Assembly (NCBI GenBank): GCA_021780055.1
Contig: JAJXZM010000003.1
Coordinates: forward strand, 1 to 7,341
DNA from: Acidobacteriota bacterium
GTDB lineage: Bacteria > Acidobacteriota > Terriglobia > UBA7540
Length of the DNA stretch: 7,341 bases
Direction: 5' to 3'
Shown here: piece after piece, positions 1 through 6,320 of the stretch
Layout: each line of letters begins with the position of its first letter
Numbering within the stretch: the first letter of the stretch is position 1
Program-made: the position numbers and the translations under genes
The notes under the pieces: generated by a model
Told to the model about the DNA's origin: nothing
Database searches by the model: none
What the model saw: the letters and a program-made list of their open reading frames with translations, nothing else

Positions 1-974
1 AGCATCGCCAGGAAGAGAATAGCGAACAGGAAGGCCGCCCCGAGTTCGAGAGGATTTTTCGGTTCAAATTCCCGGCTGACATCGCCGGTGTCGACATCCC
101 GCCTGCGTGACCAGAGCCACCCCGCGGCGCTTGCAAGAGCGGCCAGTACCAGGAACGATGGCGCAAGCGCAGTCATCAACTGACGATTGAAGAGGCTGAC
201 CAGAACGGCCAGGCGCAGATACATGATGCCTGAGGCAATCAGAATGCTGCCGGCAAACAGATGGCGATGTTCTCCCTGTGCAGAACGCTTCGCTAAAACC
301 ACGGTTGTGACCGTGGAGGAGTACGCTCCTCCAAGAATTGCGGCGAGGATCACGCCGCCGTGCCCCTTGGTCAGGCGTTGCAGGACGTAACTGCCGTACG
401 AAATCCCACTGATGGCCACAACTACCAGCCACGTCTTGTACGGGTTGATCTGGAAACGCCCGAAAGTGTTGTCCGGCAGGACCGGCAAAATCACCACGCT
501 CAACAGCAGGAATTTTGTGAAGGTAAGGATCTCTCCAGGCGGGATGCGTTGAGTGAGGCGGTCGAGCGCAGCCTTGAGTTCAAGCAGCAAAGTGCTGGCA
601 ACCGCCAGAGTGGTGGCAATCCAGAAATGGTCATAGTAAACCAGCGCACCCACCACGTACGTGGCGAGGCCCGACATTTCTGAAGTCACGCCCGCGGTGG
701 AGATTGTGGTAAGTTTGCGCCAGTAGGAGAGCAGCAGGAAACCGGCAATCACTACAAATCCCAAAGTGACCGGAAACAACTGGCCCTGGGCCAGCACGCC
801 CATCGAGTAGCCGATCAGCCCGATCAAGGGAAATGTTCGCACTCCGCCGAAGGAGTAATGTTCGGTCTGCTTCTTGTGTTCCTCCCGCTCGATTCCGATC
901 AGGAAAGACAGGAACAGCACCAGCACGATCTTTACACCATCAGGCGGCAACCATTGATACAGTCTGAGCAGCAT
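1..974 (-). CDS. MgtC/SapB-DUF4010 family integral membrane protein, C-terminus cut by window edge
   Basis: The frame opens at the ATG at 974 and stays open to base 1, giving 324 residues; relatives are usually a little over 400, so the C-terminus lies outside the window. Residues 12-60 look like the MgtC/SapB N-terminal domain: a hydrophobic helix leading to GIERE (27-31), then GGVRTFPL (43-50). Further hydrophobic segments follow throughout. Residues 170 onward match the DUF4010 pattern, including GGAYSSTVTTVVLA (215-228). It is therefore a multi-pass inner-membrane protein; MgtC relatives are linked to magnesium and acid stress, but the role of DUF4010 fusions is unknown. The SD is weak: GGAAGGGA lies about 20 bases upstream. 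An in-frame TTG ten codons upstream is an alternative start, directly after a stop. It lies downstream of the GH27 gene on the same strand, 216 bases away, so it probably has its own promoter. Confidence 0.88.
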   Translation of the reverse strand, partial: MLLRLYQWLPPDGVKIVLVLFLSFLIGIEREEHKKQTEHYSFGGVRTFPLIGLIGYSMGVLAQGQLFPVTLGFVVIAGFLLLSYWRKLTTISTAGVTSEMSGLATYVVGALVYYDHFWIATTLAVASTLLLELKAALDRLTQRIPPGEILTFTKFLLLSVVILPVLPDNTFGRFQINPYKTWLVVVAISGISYGSYVLQRLTKGHGGVILAAILGGAYSSTVTTVVLAKRSAQGEHRHLFAGSILIASGIMYLRLAVLVSLFNRQLMTALAPSFLVLAALASAAGWLWSRRRDVDTGDVSREFEPKNPLELGAAFLFAILFLAM

Positions 975-1050
975 TTTTTCAGGCTTGCGCCGAATCCCTT
1001 CCAATCAGGATGACCTGCTGAACTCCCAACATGGAACGGCAGCTAGACAA

Positions 1051-1079
1051 AGTGTACACCTTCGCGAGAGGCCAGCGAA
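1051..1079 (-). promoter_or_regulatory. Possible promoter of the MgtC/DUF4010 gene
   Basis: On the minus strand TTCGCT (1079-1074) and TACACT (1056-1051) are separated by 17 bases. The -10 matches the sigma70 consensus at four of six positions and the -35 at three, so this is weak. It would give a leader of about 70 bases. It overlaps the small inverted repeat at 1060-1080. Confidence 0.3.
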
Positions 1080-1080
1080 G
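1060..1080. repeat. Short inverted repeat, 6-bp arms, possible operator
   Basis: CTTCGC (1060-1065) and GCGAAG (1075-1080) are perfect complements around a 9-base loop. There is no T-run on either strand, so it is not an intrinsic terminator. It covers the spacer and -35 of the weak promoter proposed for the MgtC/DUF4010 gene, where a repressor could bind. A 6-bp repeat can arise by chance. The rest of the 975-1190 gap holds nothing I recognise. Confidence 0.3.
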
Positions 1081-1190
1081 TCCCTCAGCAGTGATAGTTT
1101 AATTTGGTACTACTGTGTGCGCTGACGGGCTCTACGGAAGAGGGCGTATCAAGGCGGCGACTCTCTTAGCTCATGCCGCGGATGTTTCAG

Positions 1191-2576
1191 CTATCTTCTG
1201 CCGATCCGATAGAGGCCTGCGCCGTGCGGATCGATGGTGGCGGAAAACTGTCCGCCAAAGTCGCCCAGGTTTTCTTTCTTCCACAAGTCGCGAACAGGCA
1301 CGTTGCCTGCTATTCCCAGTTCGCGCCAGGAAACCGTGATTTCTTCCGGGGCGCTGCCCAGGTTGAACAGCGCAACGTATTTCTGTCTTGTTCCGGGCAC
1401 GTTTGCGACCCACGCAATCTGGTTGCCTCGCGTAAAAAGCAGGCGATTGCCAGAGCTGTGCTGGTCCACTGCAAGGACTTCCTGGTTGGTCAGCAGCGAC
1501 AGCGTGAAAGGGTCGAGCGTCGGCAGGTCGCCGCCCATCATCAGCGGCGAACGGAAGATCGACCACAGAGTCATTATCGTAATCTGTTCGTCGTGGGTCA
1601 GGCGGGAGAGCCTTGGCCCATCGTTGAACCCGCGAAGGCGCAGCAGCCCGAGAGGAAGCATGTCAGCATCCGGCCAGTGGTCCGGCCCGATGTAGGGCGC
1701 CCATAGTCGGCAATATCCAAACTGGTCGCGCACTTCCGGCCAGTTGTCCCACATATCGTCGGAGATGCGCCACATCTGCGAATAACGCTCGACGTGTGCG
1801 GCGTCGCACAGGGGCGTCGCGCCGGGCGAGAGGCTCAAAACCATGGGACGGCCGGAGTTTGTCATTGCCCTGCGAAGCGCCTCGATTTCCGGAGCGTGAT
1901 ACACCTCACCGTAAGGGTCGCGGGCGCGGCTCATGTCATCGGCTTTGATGAAGTCCACGCCCCACTCGGCGTAAAGCTTGGCGAGCGAATCGTAGTATGC
2001 CTGCCCGGCGGGCTTTGAAACATCCACGCCGTACATCGCGTCAGACCAGGAGCAGGTGTTCAGCAGGTTGGCAGTGTCTTTGGCGTGAGCTTTTGTCCCG
2101 AGAACCGGCAGGTTTTCATCAACGGCCGCCCGCGGAATACCACGCATGACGTGAATCCCGAATTTCAACCCCAATGAATGGACGTAATCCGCCAGCGGCT
2201 TGAATCCCTTGCCGTCTGCAGCGGAAGGGAACCGGTTGGTGGCGGGCAGCAGGCGGCCATAGTCATCCATGACGGGCGTGCCTTTAACGTGGCCGCTTGG
2301 GTAGTACCAGTAATAGTCCACAACAATATATTTCCAGCCGTAGATGGCCAGATGGTCAGCCATGTAGCGGGCATTGGCTTTCACCTGCTGTTCGTTAACG
2401 TCCCCACCGTAGCTGTCGTAGCTGTTCCATCCCATGGGAGGCGTCGGGGCGAGGCTTGGCGAAGGGGCTTTTGCTCTCCGCCTTGCCGAAGATTGACTGC
2501 CGGCCACCATCAGCCCGGCGCAGGCAATGATCCCGGCCGCAATCAACAGAACAACGAGCGATCTTGCTTGTCTCAT
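1191..2576 (-). CDS. Exported GH27 alpha-galactosidase-like glycoside hydrolase
   Basis: This 461-residue protein is a retaining clan GH-D glycosidase that would remove terminal alpha-galactose or a related sugar outside the cytoplasm. Residues 7-30 form a signal segment; IIAC with Cys19 could be a lipobox, though hydrophobic residues continue past it, so signal peptidase I cleavage is also possible. The (beta/alpha)8 domain opens with PPMGWNSYD (46-54). The nucleophile is Asp213 in FIKADD and the acid/base is probably Asp273 in WRISDD; DADML (about 303-307) and RSPLMMGGDL (342-351) are also family signatures. About 95 C-terminal residues form the usual beta domain. Oddities: classical enzymes have DDxW, but here it is DYYW (87-90), and the CEW loop is replaced by SLSPG, so the exact substrate is uncertain. 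The ATG at 2576 is chosen because GGGAGG lies 7 bases upstream; a GTG at 2594 would leave that SD inside the gene. Confidence 0.93.
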   Translation of the reverse strand: MRQARSLVVLLIAAGIIACAGLMVAGSQSSARRRAKAPSPSLAPTPPMGWNSYDSYGGDVNEQQVKANARYMADHLAIYGWKYIVVDYYWYYPSGHVKGTPVMDDYGRLLPATNRFPSAADGKGFKPLADYVHSLGLKFGIHVMRGIPRAAVDENLPVLGTKAHAKDTANLLNTCSWSDAMYGVDVSKPAGQAYYDSLAKLYAEWGVDFIKADDMSRARDPYGEVYHAPEIEALRRAMTNSGRPMVLSLSPGATPLCDAAHVERYSQMWRISDDMWDNWPEVRDQFGYCRLWAPYIGPDHWPDADMLPLGLLRLRGFNDGPRLSRLTHDEQITIMTLWSIFRSPLMMGGDLPTLDPFTLSLLTNQEVLAVDQHSSGNRLLFTRGNQIAWVANVPGTRQKYVALFNLGSAPEEITVSWRELGIAGNVPVRDLWKKENLGDFGGQFSATIDPHGAGLYRIGRR

Positions 2577-2583
2577 CCTGGTA

Positions 2584-2589
2584 CCTCCC
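2584..2589 (-). promoter_or_regulatory. Ribosome binding site of the GH27 gene
   Basis: On the minus strand GGGAGG is separated from the ATG at 2576 by seven bases, which is ideal. It decides the start in favour of 2576 over the in-frame GTG six codons upstream. Confidence 0.75.
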
Positions 2590-2608
2590 GTCACCCGTCA
2601 GGCGGCCA

Positions 2609-2637
2609 ATTAAAGCACCATCGTGACCACAAAGCAA
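2609..2637 (-). promoter_or_regulatory. Possible sigma70-type promoter of the GH27 gene
   Basis: On the minus strand TTGCTT (2637-2632) and TTTAAT (2614-2609) are 17 bases apart; the -10 matches at five of six positions and the -35 at three. Transcription would start near 2602, leaving a leader of about 25 bases that contains the GGGAGG ribosome site. It lies in the divergent region shared with the CPBP gene. Confidence 0.38.
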
Positions 2638-2645
2638 TAACGCGC

Positions 2646-2674
2646 TTGCCTCCTGCGGCCAAAATCATGAGAAT
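2646..2674 (+). promoter_or_regulatory. Weak candidate promoter of the CPBP protease gene
   Basis: TTGCCT (2646-2651) and GAGAAT (2669-2674) have a 17-base spacer, each matching the sigma70 consensus at four of six positions. The leader would be about 100 bases. The 203-base divergent region shows no other signal I can support on this strand. Confidence 0.25.
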
Positions 2675-2760
2675 AGGGGCCAATGGCACGACCCTGTGCG
2701 GGTGTAAGGGCCTGCGCGAGTCTTTGCCCGGATGTCGCCTGAAGCGCTGGACCGACCGCC

Positions 2761-2766
2761 AGGAGG
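2761..2766 (+). promoter_or_regulatory. Shine-Dalgarno site of the CPBP protease gene
   Basis: AGGAGG is a full SD core but sits 13 bases before the ATG at 2780, longer than ideal. No other start codon lies in frame between them, and the upstream in-frame ATG at 2732 has no SD, so 2780 is the better start. Confidence 0.5.
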
Positions 2767-2779
2767 GCAGCGGACATCG

Positions 2780-3748
2780 ATGACAAAAGCAGTTGCGAAA
2801 GTTGTTCTTGAGAGTAGCCGGCTGCGCCCCTTCGTGCGGCTTCTTCTTTCCGTGGCCGGGATAATCATCGTCACTACTGCTGCGGGCATTGTGGCCATCG
2901 GCATGGGTACGCCATTCGACTGGCTGCCGCGCGGGCTGGCCCTTCTGTTTTGGTTTAACCTGCTGTCGCTCCCTCTTTTGCTGGCGCTTTATACCTTGTT
3001 GACACACCGTTTTGAAGGCCGGCCGCTGGGCTCTGTCGGAGTGGCGTTCCACCCGCGCTGGAAGAATGAACTGGCGATGGGCATGGCGGCCGGAACGGCC
3101 ATGCTGCTGGCGGTCGCATCCATTGAGCGATTGCTGGGCGTCGCCCGGTTTCCCCTGGGCCCATCCCATGCTGCCGCGGTTGTTTTCGCCGGAGGGTTTT
3201 ACTTCCTGGCGCTGATGGTGGCGGCTTCCGTTGAAGAACTCCTCTTCCGCGGTTATCCTTTCCAGCGTCTGGTGGAAGTGGCGGGGCCGGCCATTGCGGT
3301 GATTGCGGTCTCCATCGTGTTCGGGGCTGCCCATTTGCGCAATCCTTTCCAGAGCTGGATATCCACAGTCAACACCGCTTTGGTTGGTGTGCTGCTGGCC
3401 GTCTGCTATCTTCGAACGCGCGCCCTGTGGTTGCCGATCGGCATCCATTTTGCCTGGAATTTCGTTCAGGGTTACGTCCTCGGATTTCCCGTAAGCGGGA
3501 TGGTTTTTCCGCGCGGAATTCTTCAGGCAAACGTCAGCGGCCCGCCGTGGCTTACTGGTGGCGCGTATGGGCCGGAAGGTAGTATCCTAAGCATAGGCGT
3601 AATCGCTGCGGGAACGGTTTACTTTTTCGTTTCCAGGCGCATCTTTGTCACGAGGGAGATGCAGGGGCTGGCCCTCGGACCACGGAACAAAGAAGCACCC
3701 GTAAAGACTCTCTTTTCCGGTGGTGGTGTCCCGAGCGGGAAGCGCTAA
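2780..3748 (+). CDS. CPBP family intramembrane glutamic/metalloprotease (Abi/CAAX)
   Basis: This 322-residue multi-pass membrane protein belongs to the CPBP (Rce1/Abi) family, which includes CAAX-prenyl endopeptidases and bacteriocin-immunity-type proteases. The three signatures are in order: EELLFRGYPF with Glu152, Glu153 and Arg157; FGAAH with His185; and HFAWN with His223 and Asn227. Hydrophobic segments lie near residues 20-44, 52-75, 95-117, 134-150, 170-184, 196-210 and 269-285. All known active-site residues are present, so it should be catalytically competent. The N-terminal helices preceding the core and about 30 basic C-terminal residues are extra. The start at 2780 is preferred because AGGAGG precedes it; the ATG at 2732 would add 16 residues. 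A secreted BamE-like protein follows after only 39 bases on the same strand, which suggests co-transcription. Its substrate cannot be told from the sequence. Confidence 0.92.
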   Translation: MTKAVAKVVLESSRLRPFVRLLLSVAGIIIVTTAAGIVAIGMGTPFDWLPRGLALLFWFNLLSLPLLLALYTLLTHRFEGRPLGSVGVAFHPRWKNELAMGMAAGTAMLLAVASIERLLGVARFPLGPSHAAAVVFAGGFYFLALMVAASVEELLFRGYPFQRLVEVAGPAIAVIAVSIVFGAAHLRNPFQSWISTVNTALVGVLLAVCYLRTRALWLPIGIHFAWNFVQGYVLGFPVSGMVFPRGILQANVSGPPWLTGGAYGPEGSILSIGVIAAGTVYFFVSRRIFVTREMQGLALGPRNKEAPVKTLFSGGGVPSGKR

Positions 3749-3787
3749 AAACGTGCGCATTCAATGTACCCAAGGGTGGGTAAGGCC

Positions 3788-4660
3788 ATGATTTACTACC
3801 AGTGCCTTCGGCGTTCGACACCGCCCGCAAGTCTCCTTCCGAGCACTGAACCGAAATCCTGCGAACGGCCGTTGCGAAGCGGCAAGTTGCGCCGGAGTTG
3901 CGCCCTGCTGCTTTTGACGGTTTCCGCGGCACTGCTGGCCTGGCCGGCCGCATCTCTTGCAAAGGAACAGCAACTCGATGAGCTGGGGCGCATCCTGCTT
4001 ATCCGTGGCCTGGACCGCGAAATTGCCGTGGCCAAGCTGGTGCTGCCGCGCGGAAAACACGGCTTGTTTATTGACAGCGGCGGGCAGGTTGACCAGGCAC
4101 GGGCAGAGAAAGAACTTCGCTCTAACGGTCCCGCCATCCAGCCGGGGCTTCCGGTGGAAATCACCAAGATCATTTTCAAGGAGCATGAGATCATTTTTGA
4201 GATTAACAACGGAGGAAAGAACCGCAAGAAGTGGTATCAGCACATTCAGATCGGCATGGGCGGCACGATGCAGCCCCTCGATACGCAACAACAGCAGGAG
4301 AATCCCATCGCCTTCGGGTCTTACATTACTTTGAGATTCAAGGGTGAAAAAGTGCCGGACGTGAGCGTCGAACAAGCAAAGAAGCTGCTGAGTGTGGCGC
4401 TCGATTTCCACCGCAAGCTGCCCACGGAACTTTACTCACCGAAAGTGCCTGAGAAGTTCAAGGAAGCCATCCGCAAACACGAGGTCCTGGTGGGCATGGA
4501 CAAAGACGCCGTGCTCTCCGCCAAGGGCGTACCCTTCCGCAAGGTGCGCGAAACCAAGCCGGATGGAGAGGAAACCGAAGACTGGCTCTATGGCCTCCCG
4601 CCCCACGTCCTCTTCGTCACCTTCAGCGGCGACAACGTTATCAAGGTCCACCAGTACTAG
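3788..4660 (+). CDS. Secreted protein with BamE/SmpA-like C-terminal domain, function unknown
   Basis: I do not recognise the full protein. It has 290 residues from the ATG at 3788. A basic stretch (KLRR) leads to a hydrophobic core and a type I cleavage site after ASLA (about residue 58), so it should be exported. The preceding 33 residues are unusually long for a signal-peptide n-region; the true start may be downstream, for example at one of two in-frame TTG codons near 3872 and 3887. The mature part has a mixed alpha/beta region, then a C-terminal domain (about 231-289) with the pattern GM-x4-V-x4-G-P and later EDWLYG and VTFSGDNVIKV. This resembles the BamE/SmpA/OmlA fold, which in BamE supports outer-membrane protein assembly. 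There is no lipobox Cys. GGGTGGG lies 7 bases before 3788; the in-frame ATG at 3764 has no SD. It closely follows the CPBP protease gene. Confidence 0.75.
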   Translation: MIYYQCLRRSTPPASLLPSTEPKSCERPLRSGKLRRSCALLLLTVSAALLAWPAASLAKEQQLDELGRILLIRGLDREIAVAKLVLPRGKHGLFIDSGGQVDQARAEKELRSNGPAIQPGLPVEITKIIFKEHEIIFEINNGGKNRKKWYQHIQIGMGGTMQPLDTQQQQENPIAFGSYITLRFKGEKVPDVSVEQAKKLLSVALDFHRKLPTELYSPKVPEKFKEAIRKHEVLVGMDKDAVLSAKGVPFRKVRETKPDGEETEDWLYGLPPHVLFVTFSGDNVIKVHQY

Positions 4661-4902
4661 ATCTTTTTGATTTCCATGATGGCTCTTGTGAACCTTCCAT
4701 CTAATGCGCCTTTACTCGACCTATATCTCGTATCCCTTAACCGAAGTTGTGCGAATGAGCCCGGAAAAACATCCGACGAATATGTGTGGCTTTTGGACGA
4801 CGGGCTTAGTGAGGCACCGTGGAAATATTGGTCCTGACGTGCATCAATGATTCGGGGGGAGCGGGCCTCCGGGTCGAGGGGCGCGATATCTCCCAGGGCG
4901 TA
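4661..4902. other. Gene-poor convergent intergenic region
   Basis: These 242 bases lie between the end of the BamE-like gene and the end of the DUF2442-PIN gene, which point toward each other. No stem followed by a T-run was found on either strand, so transcription stops are not evident. The left half is visibly richer in A and T than the flanking plus-strand genes. It contains only the doubtful 53-codon frame at 4676-4837. Confidence 0.6.
4676..4837 (+). CDS. Doubtful 53-codon open frame, possible remnant
   Basis: An ATG-ATG pair opens a 53-residue frame beginning MMALVNLPSNAP and ending EAPWKYWS before a TGA. The amino-acid composition is protein-like, with an acidic, tryptophan-rich tail. 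However, no SD precedes it, its third codon positions are not GC-biased as in the neighbours, and I recognise no family. It may be a chance frame, a small orphan gene, or the tail of a gene whose remainder was lost when the neighbouring module arrived. Confidence 0.2.
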   Translation: MMALVNLPSNAPLLDLYLVSLNRSCANEPGKTSDEYVWLLDDGLSEAPWKYWS

Positions 4903-6051
4903 CTAGAACTTAGCGTCAAGCAACCCTTTCAGACTCGTAAAAATTCGCTCCTCGTAGTTGATGGCTGAGTTTTCACGCTTCAGCCGACGGGATGCCCTGC
5001 GACAGAGGTCAGCCATGTTTCCGTCCATCGTGACTGCATCCACGTATGGAAGCGCAAGCGCGTTTACAATGTCGAACATATTGTTGCCAGATACTTTCTG
5101 CGAAATGTTATTGGCCAATTCCAGACGTACTTCCCATGCCAAACGATAGCCTGGACACCGGTCCGCCGGATTATCGTAAATCCAATCAGCCAGATTGTTC
5201 ACGCTATCGGACGGGAACGCTTTTAGGTGCATATCAACATGTCTGCGCACCGTTTTACGGAAGTGCTCGCGCGCGGCCCGGCGAACCGAAACTGGCAGCT
5301 GCCTATCATTCTGGAATTGCATCCTAAGCGCCTCATCGTAGAGCCTCTTCTGAAGGTTTAATGGGCTCATTCCCGCGACCTTGAGGACGCTGGACACGCA
5401 GTCGTAGAGGCTTTGGTTCACCAAACATTGCATTGGGGAAGGACCCTCGGGCCGGACCGTTTCGTCCCACCGTCGCACGAATGGATCGATAGCGGCGCAC
5501 TCACGTTTCTCATTGAACGCCGCGACAGCTTCATTCATTTCAGCCAGCTTGATTCCGCGTTCGCGCAAGTACCCGATCGGTAAGCGCTCCAGCTTTTGCA
5601 GCTGGCTGCGGAGTGTAAGCCAATCTTCAGTTTCTTCAAATTGTCCACCGACAAATTCAAGGATATTTGTGTAAGTTAGAACCAGCCGGGTGTGGTTTTC
5701 GCGGAGGATATTTTCGAGCTGGGCTAACGAGATAGGGTTCTGTTTCTCCGCGTCGATCAGGGAGCTCGCGTCGAGAAGAATCCGCATCTCTTTTTGTGGT
5801 GGCCGTCTTGCCGGCGTGCCTCTCAGCATGCCCTCGATGCTGACGTCCTCGTCGACGTCCGGCCAATGGACGCCCTGGCCGTCGCCGATGAGCTCCCAAT
5901 GTTTTCGTTGCGCAGTCGTTGCCTCCTGCAGTCGCCATGACCATTCCAAGGGCACGCTGACTACTCGGCCGTCTGCGAGGCGAGCGACGATGGCCTGGTC
6001 GGTAACGTCAACCGACACAATGTGAGGCTCAGTCAGGGTTGCAATGCTCAT
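4903..6051 (-). CDS. DUF2442 domain fused to a PIN-like nuclease domain
   Basis: This 382-residue protein has two parts. Residues 10-80 are a typical DUF2442 domain: LADGRVVSVPL, then a helix, then ELIGDG and the closing HWPDVDEDVSIEGML. After a short linker, a PIN-like domain begins at MRILLDASSLID. PIN domains are Mg-dependent RNases, as in VapC toxins. The expected acidic residues are present: Asp94, Glu132 in NILEF, Asp327 in FDIVNA, Asp338 in PYVDAV and Asp343 in TMDG. Between Glu132 and Asp327 lies a mostly helical insert of about 195 residues, far longer than in VapC (about 130 residues in total). The start at 6051 is set by AGGAAGG six bases upstream and overlaps the DUF4160 gene by 23 bases. 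DUF2442 normally stands alone beside DUF4160 or carries a small DNA-binding domain, so this fusion is unusual. RNase activity and toxicity are inference. Confidence 0.85.
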   Translation of the reverse strand: MSIATLTEPHIVSVDVTDQAIVARLADGRVVSVPLEWSWRLQEATTAQRKHWELIGDGQGVHWPDVDEDVSIEGMLRGTPARRPPQKEMRILLDASSLIDAEKQNPISLAQLENILRENHTRLVLTYTNILEFVGGQFEETEDWLTLRSQLQKLERLPIGYLRERGIKLAEMNEAVAAFNEKRECAAIDPFVRRWDETVRPEGPSPMQCLVNQSLYDCVSSVLKVAGMSPLNLQKRLYDEALRMQFQNDRQLPVSVRRAAREHFRKTVRRHVDMHLKAFPSDSVNNLADWIYDNPADRCPGYRLAWEVRLELANNISQKVSGNNMFDIVNALALPYVDAVTMDGNMADLCRRASRRLKRENSAINYEERIFTSLKGLLDAKF

Positions 6052-6271
6052 CCCATGCCTTCCTGATTCTACTCAGGTTCGACTCGATTAACTGCCGAAC
6101 CGTATTCAATTCCCGGTCTGGAAAGCCATGGTTTCGAGCAAGCTCGACCGGCTCCAGCCAGAACTTACATACCATTTTCTCACGTTGCACGTGAACATGC
6201 ATCGGTTCGTTGCAGTCGAAGCTGTAAAAGAAAAATCTGTACGCGCCAGAGAGACCTTTGATCGTCGGCAT
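6029..6271 (-). CDS. DUF4160 domain protein, partner of the DUF2442-PIN fusion
   Basis: This is a complete 80-residue DUF4160 protein. It shows the family pattern from end to end: the MPTI opening, RFFFYSFDCNEPMHVHV near residues 12-28 with its His-x-His pair, the CKFWLEPVELARNHGF stretch, and a C-terminal helix ending IRKAWDEH. Length and start are standard for the family. It is the first gene of a two-gene operon, overlapping the DUF2442-PIN gene by 23 bases in another frame, so translation is probably coupled. DUF4160 and DUF2442 genes are commonly found side by side and have been suspected to form a toxin-antitoxin-like pair, but the biochemical role of DUF4160 is not settled. No SD precedes the ATG; a promoter -10 ends only nine bases from it, which points to a leaderless message. 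Confidence 0.9.
   Translation of the reverse strand: MPTIKGLSGAYRFFFYSFDCNEPMHVHVQREKMVCKFWLEPVELARNHGFPDRELNTVRQLIESNLSRIRKAWDEHCNPD
6058..6064 (-). promoter_or_regulatory. Strong Shine-Dalgarno site of the DUF2442-PIN gene
   Basis: On the minus strand AGGAAGG lies six bases before the ATG at 6051, within the last codons of the DUF4160 gene. It fixes the start of the fusion protein and allows independent or coupled initiation on the same message. Confidence 0.75.
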
Positions 6272-6279
6272 CGCACAGG

Positions 6280-6308
6280 AGTATACAATAGTCTTCCAGA
6301 GTGGTCAC
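6280..6308 (-). promoter_or_regulatory. Sigma70-type promoter of the DUF4160/DUF2442-PIN operon, probably leaderless
   Basis: On the minus strand GTGACC (6308-6303) and TATACT (6285-6280) are separated by exactly 17 bases; they match consensus at four and five of six positions. The usual spacing puts the transcription start at about 6273, two bases before the ATG at 6271. The message would then have essentially no leader, in agreement with the lack of an SD. Confidence 0.55.
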
Positions 6309-6320
6309 GAAACGTGCAGG

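Noticed and set aside
1173..1706. Plus-strand open frames opposite the GH27 gene
   Set aside because: They are antisense to conserved GH27 sequence, have low-complexity basic translations and no recognisable start signal.
2591..3448. Long minus-strand open frame opposite the CPBP gene
   Set aside because: Its translation is rich in Gln, Arg, His and Pro with no domain. It is antisense to a gene with three clear CPBP motifs, a common effect of high GC.
4850..4885. G-rich stem (CCTC/GAGG) as a terminator between the convergent genes
   Set aside because: The arms are short and no T-run follows on either strand.
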